DNA of 64,000 nucleotides, taken from the NCBI GenBank assembly GCA_001724265.1, contig MEDY01000022.1, forward strand, positions 84,398 to 148,397, written 5' to 3'. The notes under the pieces were generated by a model. It was not told where the DNA came from, ran no database searches, and worked only from the letters and a program-made list of their open reading frames with translations. The stretch is from Rhizaria sp. SCN 62-66 (taxonomy: Eukaryota > Rhizaria, unplaced). This document shows, piece after piece, positions 50,001-60,388 of this stretch (positions are counted from its first letter, which is position 1; every line of letters begins with the position of its first letter). Made by a program: the position numbers and the translations under genes.

Positions 50001-52526
50001 GCGCAGCGCAAGGCTGCCAAGGCTGCTGTGAAGAAGGCCGAGGATGCTGCTGCTGAGAAGCGTCGTGCTGAGAAGGCTGCTGCTGCAGCCACCGAGGCTA
50101 AGGCTGCCGCCGTGGCTAAGGCTTCCACCGAGGCCAAGGCTGCCGCCGAGGCCAAGGCAGCCGCTGAGGCTGAGGCTGCTGCTGAGGCAGAAGCCGCACG
50201 TGTTGCGGCTGAGCTTAAGGCTGCTGCAGAGGCCGCTGAGACCGCTGCTGTCGCCGAGGCTGCCCGCATTGCCGCGGTTGAGGCTGAGGCCAAGGCTGAG
50301 GCTGAACGTATTGCCGTTGCCGCTGCTGAGGCTGAGGCTAAGGCTGAGGCTGCCCGCGTCGCCACTGCGGAGGCCGAGACTGCGCGCATTGCTGAGGAGG
50401 TCCGCCTTGCCGCTGTCGCTGAGGCTGAGGCCAAGGCTAAGGCAGAGGAGGAGGCTCGTCTGGTTGCCGAGGCTAAGGCTGCTGCCGAGGCTAAGGCTAC
50501 TGCTAAGGCTGCTGAGGCCGCCCGTGCTGCTGAGGAGGCTCGTCTTGCTGAGGAGGCTCGCATCGCTGCCGAGGCCGAGGCTGCCCGTCTCGCTGCCAAA
50601 GCTGAGGCTGCCCGTGTCGCTGCTGAAGCTGAGGCTGAGGCTGAGGCTGCTCGCGTGGCCAAGGAGACTCGCCTTGCTGAGCTTGCTGCCGCAGAGGCGA
50701 AAGCTAAGGCCAAGGCGGCAACTGAGGCCAAGGCTATTGAGGACGCACGCATTGCTGCGGAGGCTCAGGCTGCTGTTGCTGCCAAGGCCGCTAAGGTTGC
50801 TGAGGCTAAGGCAAAGGCTGAGGCAAAGGCTGCCGCTGACACTGCCAAGGCTGCCGAGGCTGCTGCCAAGGCCAAAGCCGCCAAGGAGGCTGCTGATGCG
50901 AAGGCTGCTGCCGACGCTGCCGCTGCCGGGGCCAAGGCTGCCGAGCGGGCCAAGGCTAAGGCCGAGGCCAAGGCCGCTGCGGAAGCTGCTGCGAAGGAGA
51001 AGGCTGCTGTTGATGCTGCAGCCAAGACCAAGGCTGTCGCCGCTGCCAAGACTGCGGCTGAGTCGAAGGCAAAGGCCAAGGCTGACGCCAAGGCCAAGGC
51101 TGCTGCTTCTGCCGCCGCTGCTTCTGCTGCTGCTGCCGCAGCCTCTGTGAGCAACACCGGCGTCAGCGCTTCCAAGCCCATTCCTCTCCCTGCTGCTGCC
51201 GCCGCCGCCGCCGCTGCCGCCGCCACCGTGACCGTGTCCCCGCGCGCGAACCTCATGGCCGCGAGCATCGCCCACTCGCTGGCGAACAACCACAGCGACA
51301 TGGCATGCGACCTGCTGGCGCAGGGCAAGGTCGGCTCTGGCAACATCCTCCGCCTCTCGCTCTCCGCGCGCGACATCGACGCGCTGGCGGCGGCCACCGC
51401 AGACAGCTCCGTGGCCGTGGCCGTGGCCGTCGTGTCGTCGGACACGGCCGCCAAGTGCACGCCCCGCGTCTCGCTGTCGCCGCACGATATCGCGGCGAAC
51501 CTCGCTGTCGGCTCCCCGGTGCGCGTTAGCATCAGCGTCCTCGAGGACCACGCCAGCGCCGGTAACATCACCGCGGACGACAACACTGACTCTTGCGTTG
51601 CGACCGAGACTGACGCCGCTGCTGCGGACGCGTCGGCCGTTGCTCTCGAGGTCAACGCCGTCATGAGCGCCCTCGTCGACAGCACCAGTCCCGCCTGCAT
51701 CGACACCAACCTCCCCGAGCCTTGCGTTGAGATCAGTGCCGCTCCTGTCGATGCTGCTGCCAATGCCGATGCTGAGTCCCCTGTCTCGGTCACGGTGCAC
51801 AACGAGTTCGAGGTGGAGATCTCGCGCACCGCACCCGCCGCACCCGCCGTGCTCTGGCACCGCTCCGCGCTGCAGCGCATCGCGGCTCGCTGGCAGCGCG
51901 CCGGCAACAGCCCGGCCTCGGCGGCCCTGGGCGCCGCGCTGGCCCGCCTCGAGGCGCTCACGGCCTGCGGCGACAGCGAGTCTATCCGCAGCGCCGTTGC
52001 GTCGGCCTTCACCAAGAAGTACAGCGAGCTGCTGCCATCGCCGGGCCAGACGGCGGTGGCGGAGAGCGTGCTGGTGCGGCTGCTGTGCCACCCGCACACG
52101 AACGCGCCCGAGTGGCAGCCCGACGACGACGCCGTGAGCTGCAATGCGTGCACGCGCGAGTTCCGCTGGTTCCGCCGCCGCCACCATTGCCGCATGTGTG
52201 GGCTCGTCTTCTGCGCCGCTTGCTCGGCGCAGAACTCGCCGCTGCCGTGGGTGCTCGCGGCCGAGCGCGTGCGCGTGCGCGCCAAGCTGGCCGCCAAGGA
52301 GCTGCAACGCCGCACCAAGGCCGCCCGCAAGGCCGGTCGCGAGCTCACCGCCGAGGAGAAGAGCATTAGTCTTGACGCGATCGACGTCGACACCACGATC
52401 CTGCTCAAGAAAGTCGACGAGTACCGCGTTTGCGACTGCTGCGCCGCCGTCGGCGGCACGCGCCTCGCGATGCGGGTTGAGACTGAGGCTGCCAAGCGCA
52501 AGTCTGCCAACAGCAACACGCTTTAA
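44058..52526 (+). CDS. Giant FYVE-domain protein with RFAF repeats and Ala/Glu coiled coil; two frame breaks
   Basis: Exon 1 is 44058-44473; after a 169-nt GTATGT...CTAG intron, exon 2 runs 44643-52526 (TAA). The frame changes twice inside tandem repeats, near 48286-48294 and 49014-49021, each equal to +1 (or a loss of 2 nt). Joined, it would encode about 2,765 aa. Order: disordered N-terminus; nine RFAF or RFAF-like motifs at 45.96-47.1 kb; acidic stretch with Asp runs; about 1,100 residues of EARLAEEA-type Ala/Glu/Lys/Arg helix; a Ser-rich region; and a C-terminal FYVE zinc finger at 52108-52465 (WQPD, CNAC, RRRHHCRMCG, FCAAC, RVCDCC). FYVE domains bind PI3P on endosomes, so an endosomal tether is a reasonable inference. 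The breaks may be assembly errors, real mutations or frameshifting. Confidence 0.75.
45959..47107 (+). repeat. Dispersed RFAF motif array
   Basis: Seven exact Arg-Phe-Ala-Phe motifs are encoded at about 46306, 46468, 46516, 46672, 46753, 46867 and 46933, with variants RFTF (45960) and RFSY (47095). They sit in Ala/Thr/Pro-rich linkers and are often followed by GSP, TSP or SPA. This looks like an array of short linear docking motifs, possibly proline-directed phosphosites. The binding partner is unknown. Confidence 0.75.
48196..48285 (+). repeat. Perfect 18-nt tandem repeat, five copies
   Basis: The unit GCCGAGGAGGCCCGTCTC is repeated exactly five times, encoding A-E-E-A-R-L. The coding frame is lost just past its end. 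Identical copies suggest recent expansion or conversion. Confidence 0.95.
48947..49070 (+). repeat. 18-nt tandem repeat, about seven copies, one with a 2-nt deletion
   Basis: The unit GCTGAGGAGGCTCGTCTT runs three times, then a 16-nt copy lacking CT at 49001-49016, then further copies drifting toward the GCC/CTC version. The short copy shifts the frame. Confidence 0.95.
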
Positions 52527-53153
52527 GTGTACTTTCTATGTATAAATCAGTTTTGCATCGCACATTCTGTGGTAAGCAAGACAAACTGTAATATGCATTT
52601 CTATTTGTTTTTTTGTTAGAGATCAATTTTAAGTCGAGGTATTCTTTTATAATTGGGTCAAATTTCCCCTTCGTACGTATTATCAATTATGGCAACAACA
52701 ATGATGCTGTTGCATGAAAAAGCATAACTGAGTTGTTTAGGACCACATGGCAATCTCGTTGTGTGAGCCTCGTGGTGACTCGAAGACAGTCGTCACGTTT
52801 TCACTTGTTTTATGCTATCCAGAGTGTATTTTCAAACCAATAAACGATGTTTATATGAAGCATATATGATGTTTATTCTCAAGATTTTGATGTATGGCCA
52901 GCTTTAGTGCTTGTTACTGGTACCGTATGCATGCAGTAACATCGCATGATTATACGTCACAACGCATTGAATAGAAATATAAACTAAATAGGCCAATATG
53001 CATCTGAATGTGTTTTATAACACGTTTAGTGCGCATAAATTACGTTTTCGCAACACACAGAAGTCACGACTCAGAAGTCATGACTCACCGTCGTTCTCCT
53101 TCACTTGGCTCTTGCTTGCTCGAGTGAGTGCTTTGCGGCTTCCCTCAGAGTAC
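52527..53153. other. Convergent intergenic region
   Basis: AT-rich. AATAAA at 52839-52844 is a candidate polyadenylation signal for the FYVE gene. No gene seen. Confidence 0.5.
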
Positions 53154-54031
53154 TCAGAAGAGGCTCTTCCACCAGGGCTTCTTCTGCCCGGCCTCGGCGG
53201 CCTCCTTCTGCTTGCGTTTGATCGCGGCCAGCTCATCGTACCACGCGTAGAGCTGCTCGCTCTTCTGCCCGCTGCGGCGCTCCTCCATGAAGTCGCGCAG
53301 CAGCTCCACCGTCTCGTCCGCCGTCTTGCCGTTGTTAAGCGCGTCGCGCGCGAGCTGGCGCTTGGTCGAGCCCCAGTAGTCCTCCTCGCGGCCGCGGCGG
53401 ATGAGGTTGCGCATGTAGATCATGCCGCACATGAGAACGGGCATGTAGCCCGCCATGCGCCGCTTCACCCACAGCGCGTTGAGCTCGCGGCCGGGCACGC
53501 GCATAGCGATCGAGCCCAGGCCCATAGCCGGCAGCAGCGCGCGGCGCTTGGCCAGGTCCGTCTCGACGATGTAGCGCTCGGCGGCGCGCGTCTGGCCGAC
53601 GCTTTGGATGTACTTCGTCCAGCCGTAGGCGAGGATGCCGTAACAGGCGAACTGCTCCGCGATGTGCTCGATGTACAGCGTCTTGGCCATCCAAGTGCTG
53701 TACAGCGGAAAGCGGGATGTCGAGTCTGCGGGGGTTTAGTAAGGTCGGATACGAACGTGTAGTACGCAAAGTGAGCGGAGTAAGGTACGTAAAAGTGGAA
53801 GTCGAACGTTCGGAGTGCGAAGAGCGCAGAGCATGGTATATGACGGAAGGGAAACGTACGCGGGGGCTTGGGGGGGTTGTCAAGGTACTCCTTGCTCTGG
53901 AAGGGGTCAACGCCGTCGACGAGTAGGATGGGCTTCTCCTTCTTGACAGGGGCAGCGGTGGTGACGGCAGCGTTGACAGCGATGTTCATCGTGGGTGCGG
54001 GGGGCGTGGCGGGGGAGGCTGCAGTAGACAT
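53154..54031 (-). CDS. Unknown protein, 247 aa
   Basis: Exons 53860-54031 and 53154-53725 (minus) join in phase 1 across a 134-nt GTACGT...CGCAG intron, giving 247 aa and TGA. The N-terminal 40 residues are Ala/Thr/Pro-rich. The body is helical and basic, with aromatic patches (STWMAKTLYIEHIAEQF; YGILAYGWTKYI), one weakly hydrophobic stretch (MAGYMPVLMCGMIYM) and a Lys/Trp-rich C-terminus (KKPWWKSLF). Clean splicing and codon use support a real gene. I do not recognise the family. Confidence 0.7.
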
Positions 54032-54451
54032 GTAACCTTCGATATAGAGTGTTTAAATAAGGAATTAAAAGGATACGGATGAGTCATACTCGGGAATCGA
54101 ACAATTTTCCTAACAGTCGGTTCTGACACCTCGTGTTCATATCCTCCGCAGGCTTGTCCACTGAGCTCTGTTCGCCCACGGTCCTGGTTGGACATGGGTG
54201 GTGACGGGGACCAATTCTTTCCGCTCGGTGCATTCCGTAACACATCCTTGAACAGAGTTAGTTCTTCCATAAAAGGACTTTAGTGCAAGTTTTCCATGCT
54301 ATATTACTTAGAAATTTTGCAAAGCAATGGGAATTACCGTCAACTTCGCCCGGGAAAAGCATGGGTCTTGTTGTCTCGTTTCGGGCCTGCTCGCACTTCG
54401 TTTCGCTCACCGTTTACACTTCTTTACTCACTTTTCTGACTTTTAGCGGTG
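54032..54451. other. Divergent intergenic region with a tRNA-like sequence
   Basis: Separates the unknown 247-aa gene from the adenylosuccinate synthetase gene. It contains the foldable 74-nt element at 54071-54144 described separately. Confidence 0.5.
54071..54144 (-). ncRNA. tRNA-like foldable element, not a canonical tRNA
   Basis: On the minus strand a 74-nt segment begins GGATATG and ends CGTATCC, a 7-bp acceptor-like pairing with one G-U, followed directly by TTTT. It contains TTCGATTCC, like a pol III B box, and an A-box-like AGCTCAGTGG lies just upstream. However, the segment before TTCGATT cannot pair to make a T stem, and the inner hairpins are short. It could be a decayed tRNA, a tRNA-derived repeat or chance. 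Confidence 0.25.
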
Positions 54452-55882
54452 ATGTTCTCCGCGACATCTCTGTCCAAGCTTGCCCCGCGCGGCGCTTCGT
54501 CCGCGCTGCGCAGCACCGTCGGCCGCGTTTCCTCCGCCGCGCTGTCCCGCCGCACGGCTGTGACCAACGCTGCGACCGACAAGTTCGCCACCAAGGCCGG
54601 CCTGGCGACTGTGCTGGGTGCGCAGTGGGGCGACGAGGGCAAGGGCAAGCTTGTTGACATCCTTGCGAAGCAATACGACATCATCGCGCGCTTCAACGGT
54701 GGCGCCAACGCCGGCCACACGCTCGTCGTCGAGGGCAAGAAGTTCCCTTTCCACCTGCTTCCCTGCGGCATGCTGTACAAGGACAAGCTCAACGTCATCG
54801 GCAACGGCGTCGTGCTCGACCTCAACACCATGAAGCGCGAGCTGCAGACGCTCTGGGACGCCGGCCACGACACGACAAATAGGCTCGTGATCTCGGACCG
54901 CGCGCACATCGTGCTGCAGATCCACAAGGACGTCGACGGCGCGCTTGAGAACAAGGCCAACGTCTCCGGCACGGCCATTGGCACCACGCGTCGCGGCATC
55001 GGACCGACGTACTCGTCCAAGGCCAAGCGCGACGGGCTCCGCGTCGCCGAGCTGGTGGGCGACTGGGACACGTTCGTGCAGCGCCACACGGCGCTCGTGC
55101 GCTCGCTGCAGACTATGTACGGCGTCTCGCCCGCCGACTACGACCTGGAGGGCGAGCAGCGCCAGCTCAAGGAGCACGCCGAGATGATCCGGCCCTGGGT
55201 TAAGGACACGGTCTCGCTGCTCAACAACGCGCTCAACGATGGTAAGCGCGTGCTGGCCGAGGGCGCCAACGCGTGTCTGCTCGACATGGACTTCGGCACC
55301 TACCCCTACGTCACCTCGTCGTCGACCACGGTCGGCGGCGTCGCTACGGGGCTCGGCGTCGCGCCCACAAAGCTGGGCAGCGTTATCGGCGTTGTCAAGG
55401 CCTACACGACGCGCGTCGGCGCGGGCCCATTCCCTACGGAGCTGACGGACGAGAACGGGAAGCAGCTCTGCAAGGTGGGCCACGAGTTCGGCACCACCAC
55501 GGGCCGCGAGCGCCGCTGCGGCTGGCTCGACATCCCCGTGCTGCGCTACTCGAACATGGTCAACGGCTACTCGTCGATCAACATCACCAAGCTCGATGTG
55601 CTGTCGGGCTTCAAGGAGATCCAGATCGGGACACACTACACTGTCAACGGGACGCGCCTGCCCGATGGCCACATGCCGGCCACCATCCCCGAGCTGGCCA
55701 AGGTGCAGGTCGAGTACGAGACCGTGCCCGGGTGGATGTGCGACATCTCCAAGGCCAAGTCCTTCGCGGACCTGCCCGCCAACGCCCAAAAGTACGTCAA
55801 GCGCGTCGAGGAGCTGCTCAACATCCCCGTGTCCTACATCGGCGTCGGACCCGGCCGCGAGGAGATGATCTCTACGCAGTAA
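54452..55882 (+). CDS. ADSS: Adenylosuccinate synthetase with N-terminal presequence-like extension
   Basis: A single exon of 476 aa ending in TAA. It joins IMP and aspartate using GTP to make adenylosuccinate, the first committed step of AMP synthesis. The GTP-binding GDEGKGK motif starts at residue 60, followed by NGGANAGHT, the RRGIGPTY segment and the C-terminal GVGPGRE. The core is full length. Residues 1-44 are an extension rich in Ser, Ala and Arg with only one late acidic residue (MFSATSLSKLAPRG, LRSTVGRVSSAALSRR), typical of a mitochondrial targeting peptide. Most eukaryotic enzymes are cytosolic; plants target theirs to organelles. The start is the first in-frame ATG at 54452. Confidence 0.95.
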   Translation: MFSATSLSKLAPRGASSALRSTVGRVSSAALSRRTAVTNAATDKFATKAGLATVLGAQWGDEGKGKLVDILAKQYDIIARFNGGANAGHTLVVEGKKFPFHLLPCGMLYKDKLNVIGNGVVLDLNTMKRELQTLWDAGHDTTNRLVISDRAHIVLQIHKDVDGALENKANVSGTAIGTTRRGIGPTYSSKAKRDGLRVAELVGDWDTFVQRHTALVRSLQTMYGVSPADYDLEGEQRQLKEHAEMIRPWVKDTVSLLNNALNDGKRVLAEGANACLLDMDFGTYPYVTSSSTTVGGVATGLGVAPTKLGSVIGVVKAYTTRVGAGPFPTELTDENGKQLCKVGHEFGTTTGRERRCGWLDIPVLRYSNMVNGYSSINITKLDVLSGFKEIQIGTHYTVNGTRLPDGHMPATIPELAKVQVEYETVPGWMCDISKAKSFADLPANAQKYVKRVEELLNIPVSYIGVGPGREEMISTQ

Positions 55883-56423
55883 GTAAACAACGCCAAACTT
55901 CTATACCATTCGATCGTGTGCTGTTCCAGTTTGTTTGAAGATGGTGTTTTGTTGCTCTGTTTTCCGTCTGCTGTCGTGTGAGTCGCACCAAGCACGGTTG
56001 TGCGATGTGTTCATGCGAGCAGGCTTTCTTTTGGTTTACGTCTATAGTTTTATAGCCTTATTGTTGGCGCAGTGGTTTTGCGTCTCTTAGTTTCTGTTTT
56101 GTATGGGACAGGGAGGTTTCAGTGCCGGTTTGCAATTGATATGTCGATCTGACCACAAACGTTGTTTCCACTTCGCTGTCCGCCAAACCTAGCCTTCCAA
56201 GCTTTTCCTTTGTCTCGACCCGAGAGGGTTTATTTATGTGCTGAGAAGCACATTCTTTGATATCATACATTTGAAGTAATTTCAAACTTGAAATTTAATA
56301 CTCTTGGCTTTTGACGATCATCCCACGCTTTTCCAGCTCATCTTAATCTGTTGCTTTCGCATCTCACCACTCTCGATCTCAGTATACAGCACCCCTGCAT
56401 TCCTTTGATAACCCCGCCACACG
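55883..56423. other. Intergenic region, 541 nt
   Basis: Lies between two co-directed plus-strand genes. T-rich in places. No RNA gene recognised. Confidence 0.4.
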
Positions 56424-59400
56424 ATGAGGCGCCGTGGTCGCGAGATCGTCGCCGACTCCTACTTTAATCCTGACGAATGGGAGCCCGTGGTGTCGACACC
56501 GGGGGCACAACTGTCCTCTCCCTTCGCCCCCAGCACCGTACGCCAGGCCATCGCTGTCCCCACCGCCGTCTTTGCCGCTGCTGCTGCCGCCCAGCCCCAG
56601 CCTATGACAGGCGCTAACGCTCCCGCCAACATCTTTGCCTGGGCGCAGTCGCTTACCGCAGCTGCATCACGTACCACTGACACGTCAACCGATAGCGCGT
56701 CGTCTGCGGCGGAGGACGCTGCTGCCGATCCGATGTCTGCAATGCCTGGGCAGTGGGGCGAGGTGACTGCGGTATCTCTTGCGGTGACTGCGCTTGAGCA
56801 GATTGTAGTATACCGCGCCGGTGACACTGTTGACGATGATGCTGACGCAACTGATGCTGATGTCAACAACACTGATGTTGGTGACGATTCAAGCGCTCGG
56901 ATCAACAACTGTAATAGCAGCGCAAACAAGAACTAGTCCAAGAACAAACGCAATGCCCCCAATGTTGTAGCAACCGACGATAACGTGGACACTGCTTACG
57001 ATACTGCTGCAAACAACGCCGTCAAGCACATGGGCAAGAACAATGTTACAGTCTACGACAGGCAATCCGACGGGGCGAGCCGCGGCGGGCAACGAAGCGG
57101 CAACACCAGCAGCTACTACAAGAAGTCTGCTGATGACCACGACGACGGCCTAGACACGACCCAGCGCGCTGCGTTCCCGCTTTCGATGGACTTCCTGGCA
57201 AAGAAGACTCGCAAGCAGGCGCAGCTGCGCCGCAGCAAGGCCACCAAGAGGGCCCGTCCTGCTGCTAGCGCCGCTACTGGTGCTGCTGCTGCTGCTGCTG
57301 ATACCGCAGGCGCTGACACTGATGCTGCTGACGATGCTGCTTATGATGACATCGAAACTTTCAGCGACGCTGACGGCGAGGGCGAGGGTGATTATGGCGA
57401 TGGCGAAGAGGACGTCAGTAACTGTGATATTGAGGACGAGGAGGATGAGAGCTGGGATTGGGACTCGAAGGGGCTGCCGACGACTGCGGAGGAGTACCTG
57501 TACCGCGTGCGTGTCGAGGCAGGGCGCATCACGACGGTCGTTGACTCGAGCGCGAGCGCTGGCTCTACCACTGCCGGCAACACAGAGACTTCGAACAGTG
57601 TCATCACGACGAACTCGAACTCGAGTTTGACGAGTGCTGCGACACCTGCGAACGATGCGATGACTGACGATCCCGTTGGTGTATCTGTACCAACTGTGAG
57701 CGGCGCAAAGAGCGACGCCAATGCTGCTGACGCTGACGTGGCAAGTTGCGATCCTGCCATTCAAACTGACAATCCTGATGTCACCATTGCGGCGAGTGCC
57801 GACTCAGACCGCAGGAGTACCCATGCTGTTATCAAGGCTGCGTCTTCCCCTGGGGCAAAGTCTACTCAGTCGCACTCTCAGGCGCAGTCGTCGCAGCCGG
57901 CATTGACGCCCTATCAGCGCTATTTGGCCGCCGCGCGCGCTGCCCGCCCCCACCCTGCTCTTGTCCCTGCGCAAAACAGCATTACAAACACCCATCACGG
58001 GGCCCGTGGTAGTGCCTGCTGCGTCAGCGACGCTGCGGTCGCCGCAGCAACTGCACATGTGACCCTCAAGGCCCTCCGCAGGTACCTGCACCAACACTGG
58101 TCCCACTACAGGCACGGCATCGTCGTCTCCGTCACAAACGCTTTTTTACTCGCCGACGCCCACCGTCTAGTGGCCCCTGCGCTCTCGCAGTCGGTCCCGG
58201 CCGCGTACTTCGCCGCGGCGGCTGCCGATGTGGCGCTCACGGGCGGCCAGTTTGTCGGCGCAGGCTGGGGCGACAGCGGGCAAGTGACCGTAAACAGTGA
58301 CGGCGCTCTCGTCAGCTCTACCTCTGCATCTCAGTCCGGGAGCGCTACGGTTAACATGGCTGTCAGTGCTGCAGTTGAGATGGCTCAGCCGTGGTCGGCC
58401 AATAGCGGCAACAACAGCAACACGTCGCTGAGCACCCCGTTCTGGCCTTGGTACCCGATGCAGTCTGAGGCGGCCAACACGCACACGAGCGATGTTTCAG
58501 CTGCGAACGCGTGTGTCACCAAGTCGCCCTGGCGCCCTGGGGCCTCCGGCGCGAGCGTCGACCCCGACGGACCCGCTGCTCTGCTGCACATTCTCGGCAC
58601 GCGGCTTACCTTACCGACTAAGGGGTCGCTGAGATCTGGGGCACGGTCAGTGAACCGGCTGACCATGAGTCCGAGTGCGCAGTTACGCGCTTTTTACTCT
58701 CAGCAAGTCAATAGCGACGAGCCACAGGATGCGGAAGTCGAGGCTCCTGGCGGTGCTGCCAGTGAAGATGCAAGTTCCAATGCAGCTCTTGAGAGCGAGA
58801 TGATGCCGTGTTTCGATGTGTTGTATCTCTGCCTTCCTCACCATCAGGGGTCCTCCGACTCACAACAACCTTTGCACCCGTTTGTGATGCCGATGTTGCC
58901 ACCGCTGTATTTGCGCTCGAGTAGTGACTATCCAGACAGTGATCCGCTTCCATGCGGCCACAAGCCGGATGTTTCTGCCGACAATGTGGTGGCAGCGGCT
59001 GACCCATCTGCTGCGATGCCATCATCGCCTCCTGCCACATTTACAAAGCGCCAACCTACACTGCGCAGCGTCAATAGCACAGCCGGTACCATAGGAAACG
59101 AGGCCGGCAACAACGACGATAACACCGACGATGCTCTGCTGCCCCCGCCACCGCCCCCGCCCCAGTCCGAGACCCCACCTCCGCCGCCGCCTCCGCCGCC
59201 GGCCGACGACGCTGCCGACTCACCGTCACGTGCAGACGGCTCACAGTCGCTGGCCTCTGACTCAAAGCCGCCTGCTCAGAGCTCACAGTCACCTGCGCAA
59301 GGTGCGCAGTGTGGCGTGTGTGCACCGCTTCTAAAGGGCGCTGTTGCAAGCGTAAAGACAGTGCTGCAGCTTGAGCCAGTTGTCATCTCCGCGCTGTTGC

Positions 59401-60017
59401 CCGCGCTTGCGACTACAATGACAAGCGAGTGGGATGCGATCATCAGTGTCATGAAGACGAGTGACTGTGAGCAGCACATGTTCTCGACCGCGCGTACAAT
59501 GCGCACGTTGATCCAGTTTGCTGACACTGAAACACGCGGCGCTAGCCCGGCGAGTGATGCGGCGAGCAGCCAGGATCGCGCTGCTGAGCCGGCGACTGCT
59601 GTCGACACAGTGCTGGCCCTGCCTGTGCTCTCGGCCCACGCGCTGCAGTGGCTGTGGTTGCTCTGCTGCGCGGCTGACACGCCGTTGGACGCGGACGCTG
59701 CGAGCGCGCTCAGTGCCCTGCACAGGATGCTGGGTGCGGTGCGGAATACGCTGGCGAAGGCAGTCGTCAGGATCGCCAAGGTGGCAGGACACAAGAAGAG
59801 TGGCGGTGTCGACTCTGAGAGTGACTTTGCAGCGTTACTCTCACCGAATGCGGTGCTACCCGCGTACGTGGAAGGCAGCGCTGACGACGAAGCGGGGTCA
59901 GAGACCGTGGCTGCTCTGCCGGCTGAGTGGAGGCGCGCTGTGACGGGCGTCGCGGGCCAGTACTCGGCTATTCTCCGAGTCATTAGGACCAGGTTCCGCC
60001 AAGGTTCATTCGAGTAA
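56424..60017 (+). CDS. Gemin2/SIP1-like protein with large disordered insertions and in-frame TAG
   Basis: One exon of 1,197 aa ending in TAA when TAG at 56934-56936 (codon 171) is sense. After a basic segment (MDFLAKKTRKQAQLRRSK) and an acidic stretch comes TAEEYLYRVRVEAGRI near residue 355. This strongly recalls the conserved TPEEYLxxVxxEA signature of Gemin2/Brr1. The far C-terminus (LQWLWLLCCAADTPL ... YSAILRVIRTRFRQGSFE) recalls the helical end of the same family. Between them lie about 500 residues rich in Ser/Ala/Asp with poly-Pro runs, plus helical islands (LKALRRYLHQHWSHY). Gemin2 binds SMN and the Sm ring during snRNP assembly. It is several times longer than the usual 250-300 residues, so the call is tentative. 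Confidence 0.55.
56934..56936 (+). other. In-frame TAG codon (Gemin2-like gene, codon 171)
   Basis: The frame reads NSSANKN, TAG, SKNKRNAPNVV and stays open for over 1,000 codons to TAA at 60017. The surroundings are Asn/Lys/Ser-rich, so the residue identity is not evident here. Confidence 0.75.
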
Positions 60018-60388
60018 ACTATTATCTTTAGCTTTCGTATACAAAGAGAATACACAATTCAGCAATTTTGTTTTGCAGACTCCCTGTTTTGACTCGTTGC
60101 ATCACTTTTTGTTGATTAAAAAGTGACTTGTGGCTGAGTCGGTGACCGAACCCACGGTCCTTTTTCGAAATAGGCGTTACTTGTGTGAGGACTGAAGGCC
60201 CAACTTTGAAGGCGTTGTTTGCCCTGCAGATCCGCACACTTCCGTTGAAACCGGAAGTTCCGTTGGTACTGCGCCGCAAGTAACTTGTGCCTTTTAGAAA
60301 ACACGCCCCGGTGTTGTATCCCGTCCCCAGCCGACTCTTCGTCCAGCCACTTTCCCGAGCCTCAACACTCGAAGCGTCCGCTGCCGCC
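60018..60388. other. Intergenic region with a weak tRNA-like fragment
   Basis: On the minus strand near 60120-60165, GTGGGTTCGGTCACC followed further on by AAGTCACTTTTT looks like a pol III B box and terminator, but no cloverleaf can be built. Nothing else is seen. Confidence 0.35.

Noticed and set aside
48912-52307. Very long minus-strand ORFs opposite the FYVE gene
   Set aside because: Repetitive GCT/GAG codons leave all frames open; only the plus frame gives the coiled coil and FYVE finger.
60120-60165. tRNA gene on the minus strand
   Set aside because: A B-box-like sequence and T-run are present, but no acceptor pairing or cloverleaf can be built.
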